From Eubacteriales bacterium (GTDB taxonomy: Bacteria; Bacillota_A; Clostridia; Christensenellales; Aristaeellaceae): a DNA stretch of 15,481 bases. The notes under the pieces are model-generated. The model was given only the letters and a program-made list of their open reading frames with translations, did not search any database and was not told where the DNA came from. The position numbers and the translations under genes are program-made. Positions 13,383 through 15,481 of this stretch are shown here, in pieces (the stretch's first letter is position 1; the number at the start of each line of letters is the position of its first letter). Location of the stretch: the NCBI GenBank assembly GCA_030528845.1, contig JAUMYC010000031.1, positions 1,015-16,495 on the forward strand, read 5' to 3'.

Positions 13383-14570
13383 ATGGATAAAAAACAAACG
13401 GCGAGGCTGATGCTCGCGGCGACGTTCCTGCTCTGGTTTTCCGTATACACTTACCCCTCCTTCCTCTCCGCCTACGCGCAGGAGGAACTGATGGCAAGCG
13501 CGGTCATGATCGGAGCCATCACGGGCAGCTACGGCTTCACGCAGATGCTCCTGCGCATCCCGCTGGGGCTCTGGAGCGACATCAAAAAGACCCGCAAGCC
13601 CTTTCTGGTGGCGGGCGCGGCGGCGTCGGTGGTCGCGGCGCTGGGGCTCATGCTCTGCCGCAATCAGGTCGGCGCGCTGATTTTCCGCGGCATGTCGGGC
13701 GTGGCCGCCTCCACATGGGTCGCCTATTCGGTCATGTATTCCTCCTGCTTTGACCACGAAGACACCGGCGCGGCCATGAGCCGCCTCTCCTTCTATCAAT
13801 ACGGCTCGCAGGTCGCCGCGATGATCCTCGGCGCGTTTTTGGCCGACAAGGTCGGCAAATGGGCCTCCTTTGCGCTGGCGGCTGCGGCAGGCGTTGCGGG
13901 CGTGTGCGTCACGCTCAGGATCCGCGACCTGCCCCCGCAGGGCGAGCGGCAGACGGTGCGCGATTTTCTCAGCGTGCTGCGCGACAGGCGGCTTCTGTGC
14001 GGCACGGCCCTGTCCACCATCTTTCATTTCGTGTGCTGGGGCACGGTGCTGGGCTTCACGGTGAACTGGGCCAAGGGCGTGATCGGGCTGACCACGTCGC
14101 AGCTGGGCTTCCTCTCCGCGGCCTATCTCGTGCCCAACGCCATCTGCGCGCGCGCGACGGGCGCTCTGGAAAAGAAGATCAGCCGGCGCTTCCTGCTCAC
14201 GGGCGGCTTTGCCATCGTGGCCGCGGCCAGCTTCCTCTACGGAACGACCGCCACGCCCGTGCAGCTGTTTCTCGTGCAGATGCTCTTTGGCTGCGGCATG
14301 GGCCTGATCATTCCCATGACCATGGCCGACGCCATCGCCAACATCCCCGATTCGCGCCGCAGCGCCGCGATGGGCTTTTATCAGTCCATCTACGGCGTGG
14401 GCATGTTCCTCGGGCCGATGATTGCCGGCGCGGTGGTCGAGGCCTGCAAGATCGGCGAGAACCTCGTGCCGGGCTATCATGCGAATTTCACGCTGATGGC
14501 GCTGGTGAGCATCGCCGGCGGCGTGCTCGCATTCCTTGTTTCCGGAGAGAAAAAAAGAAAACAGAGCTGA
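13383..14570 (+). CDS. MFS transporter
   Basis: 395 residues with about 12 hydrophobic segments, the usual major facilitator size. Loop 2-3 motif A is clear: RIPLGLWSDIKKTRKPF (58-74) with Gly62, Asp66 and basic residues after it. Two six-helix halves are joined by a charged loop around RDLPPQGERQTVRDFLSVLRDRR. The tail GEKKRKQS is cytoplasmic. The substrate cannot be read from sequence. A CBM9-like protein in the same operon and a ROK regulator next door suggest a sugar or glycoside. The Shine-Dalgarno (GGAAAGAAG, 13362-13370) is weak and 12 bases from the ATG; no other in-frame start is better. Confidence 0.9.
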   Translation: MDKKQTARLMLAATFLLWFSVYTYPSFLSAYAQEELMASAVMIGAITGSYGFTQMLLRIPLGLWSDIKKTRKPFLVAGAAASVVAALGLMLCRNQVGALIFRGMSGVAASTWVAYSVMYSSCFDHEDTGAAMSRLSFYQYGSQVAAMILGAFLADKVGKWASFALAAAAGVAGVCVTLRIRDLPPQGERQTVRDFLSVLRDRRLLCGTALSTIFHFVCWGTVLGFTVNWAKGVIGLTTSQLGFLSAAYLVPNAICARATGALEKKISRRFLLTGGFAIVAAASFLYGTTATPVQLFLVQMLFGCGMGLIIPMTMADAIANIPDSRRSAAMGFYQSIYGVGMFLGPMIAGAVVEACKIGENLVPGYHANFTLMALVSIAGGVLAFLVSGEKKRKQS

Positions 14571-14586
14571 CAGGAGGAAGTTCAGG

Positions 14587-15234
14587 ATGGAATATATCGT
14601 CAAAAAGCTGCCCGAGGGCATGGGCTGCATGAAGCTCAGCGGCGTCTTCACGCCCGGGGAGATCGGCGGCTCCTACGCCCTGCTCAACGACGCGCAGATC
14701 GACCAATACGTCTGGCCGGACGAGGGCTATCGCCCCGAGACGCACGCGCGCGTGGGCTGGAACGAAAAGGGCCTGCATGTGCTCATGTACGCCAACGAGC
14801 CGCTCATCCGCGCGCAGTGCACGCAGATCGGCGGCAAGGTCTGCGTGGACAGCTGCATGGAATTTTTCTTCATGCCCTTCCCGGAGCAGGACAGGCGCTA
14901 TTTCAACGCGGAGATGAACCCGCTGGGCACGCTGCATCTGGGCCTCGGCCCGGGCAGAGGCGATCGCGTCAAGCTGATGGACGCGCTGCCGGAGGAATTC
15001 GTCATCCACGCCTCCATGCACGCAGGCGCGTGGTGGGCGATCAGCTACACCATCCCCATGTCCCATATCGAATCCGTCTTCGGACAGAAGCTCGCCTCCG
15101 GCGCGCAGATGCTGGGCAATTTCTATTGCTGCGACGAAACGATCCACCCCCATTTCGGCACATGGGCGCCCGTCACGGCCCCGCAGCCGGATTTCCACCG
15201 CCCGGAATGCTTCCGGCCGATCATCCTCGAATAA
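14587..15234 (+). CDS. cytosolic CBM9-like carbohydrate-binding protein
   Basis: 215 residues, beta-rich, no signal peptide. The family marks are VCVDSCMEFFFMPFPE (85-100), RRYFNAEMNPLGTLHLGLGPGR (103-124), the WWAISYTIP strand (149-157) and the closing HFGTWAPVTAPQPDFHRPECF (189-209), as in CBM9/DOMON-like domains that hold sugars between Trp residues (Trp43, 58, 149, 150 and 193 are candidates). No catalytic domain is attached. ATG 14587 follows AGGAGG closely, 16 bases after the MFS stop, so the two genes form an operon. Proteins of this kind are common in gut Firmicutes and Bacteroidetes, and their role inside the cell is not settled: sugar sensing, chaperoning or an unseen enzyme activity are all possible. 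Confidence 0.85.
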   Translation: MEYIVKKLPEGMGCMKLSGVFTPGEIGGSYALLNDAQIDQYVWPDEGYRPETHARVGWNEKGLHVLMYANEPLIRAQCTQIGGKVCVDSCMEFFFMPFPEQDRRYFNAEMNPLGTLHLGLGPGRGDRVKLMDALPEEFVIHASMHAGAWWAISYTIPMSHIESVFGQKLASGAQMLGNFYCCDETIHPHFGTWAPVTAPQPDFHRPECFRPIILE

Positions 15235-15304
15235 AAACGGCGCTCAGGACGCCTCAAACGGTCGCCCCCTGAGCGACAGGCCGGAATTCCTCGGACAAAC
15301 ACAG

Positions 15305-15345
15305 CGCGCGGAGGAGCGAAGCTCTCCCCCGCGCGTTTTTCTTGC
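15305..15345 (+). terminator. terminator of the MFS-CBM9 operon
   Basis: CGCGCGG (15305-15311) pairs with CCGCGCG (15329-15335), with an inner GAGC/GCTC stem interrupted by a small bulge and a GAA loop. TTTTTCTT follows. Confidence 0.85.
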
Positions 15346-15365
15346 AAAAAAAGTTGCAAACGGGC

Positions 15366-15394
15366 TTGACATACGCGCTCCCCTTTGCTATAAT
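15366..15394 (+). promoter_or_regulatory. consensus promoter of tRNA-Val
   Basis: TTGACA (15366-15371), exactly 17 bases, TATAAT (15389-15394): a perfect sigma-A promoter. Start near 15401, about nine bases before the tRNA. Confidence 0.95.
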
Positions 15395-15409
15395 ATCTCT
15401 TGTCGATTT

Positions 15410-15481
15410 GGTCTGTTGGCTCAGTTGGTAGAGCACATCGTTCACATCGATGGGGTCACTGGTTCGAGTCCAGTACAGACC
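15410..15481 (+). tRNA. tRNA-Val (anticodon CAC), 3' end outside the window
   Basis: A full cloverleaf: acceptor GGTCTGT/ACAGACC, D-arm GCTC/GAGC with AGTTGGTA loop, anticodon stem CATCG/CGATG with loop TTCACAT (anticodon CAC, reads GUG), variable loop GGGTC, T-arm ACTGG/CCAGT with TTCGAGT. The 72 bases seen end with the acceptor stem; the discriminator base and CCA would be beyond 15481. Confidence 0.97.

Noticed and set aside
13338..14651. Long - strand open frame opposite the MFS gene
   Set aside because: His/Arg/Ala-rich shadow of a real membrane protein gene with clear motif A.
15241..15275. Stem CGCTCAGG / CCTGAGCG after the CBM9 gene as a terminator
   Set aside because: Eight pairs around a 19-base loop with no U-tract; the better terminator is at 15305-15345.

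Overview
The window is GC-rich DNA with strong Shine-Dalgarno sites, canonical TTGACA/TATAAT-type promoters and compact intrinsic terminators. It carries spoVT, a sporulation regulator, with a good sigma-G-type promoter. Together with the order spoVT - mazG/yabN - hup - rqcP/yabO, this points to an endospore-forming, GC-rich clostridial Firmicute (chromosomal, not mobile DNA). A gut Christensenellales-like lineage would fit, but that is only a guess. I see no insertion sequence, phage gene, CRISPR array or rRNA.

Layout. (1) 1-874: an AT-rich leader with a 17-A run, then a LytTR-type response regulator on the + strand. (2) 889-7569, - strand, read right to left: spoVT, its own terminator, mazG (YabN type), hup, rqcP, ispDF (fused IspD-IspF), ahcY (S-adenosylhomocysteinase, archaeal/Thermotoga-like) and mtaD-like amidohydrolase, closed by a hairpin shared with the LytTR gene. 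The first genes follow the Bacillus spoVT-yabN-yabO order. The usual yabP-yabQ-divIC that would follow are absent, and isoprenoid and SAH-recycling genes stand there instead. (3) 7570-7897: 328 bp without a gene, holding the spoVT promoter and an imperfect tandem repeat of about 49 bp. (4) 7898-8949, - strand: a NUDIX hydrolase and an uncharacterised protein with overlapping stop and start. (5) 9146-11737, + strand: nagA and a divergent ROK-family protein, with strong promoter and terminator and a codon choice suggesting high expression. (6) 11868-13187, - strand: a NagC-like ROK regulator followed by a small unknown protein, convergent with nagA-ROK. (7) 13383-15234, + strand: an MFS transporter and a cytosolic CBM9-like protein, divergent from the ROK regulator. 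(8) 15410-15481: tRNA-Val(CAC) behind a consensus promoter, cut by the window end just before the discriminator base.

How they fit together. Regions 5-7 look like a sugar or amino-sugar island: deacetylation of GlcNAc-6-P, a ROK kinase-like protein, a ROK repressor, a transporter and a sugar-binding protein. Region 2 mixes housekeeping genes (nucleotide-pool cleaning, ribosome rescue, nucleoid, MEP pathway) with SAH recycling. The most suggestive biology is the ahcY-mtaD pair. In my by-eye alignment, the AhcY adenine pocket differs from the eukaryotic enzyme at two key positions and a purine deaminase is translationally linked to it. This fits a route through S-inosylhomocysteine. Other points of note are the poly-A tract inside a promoter spacer and the NUDIX/unknown gene pair.
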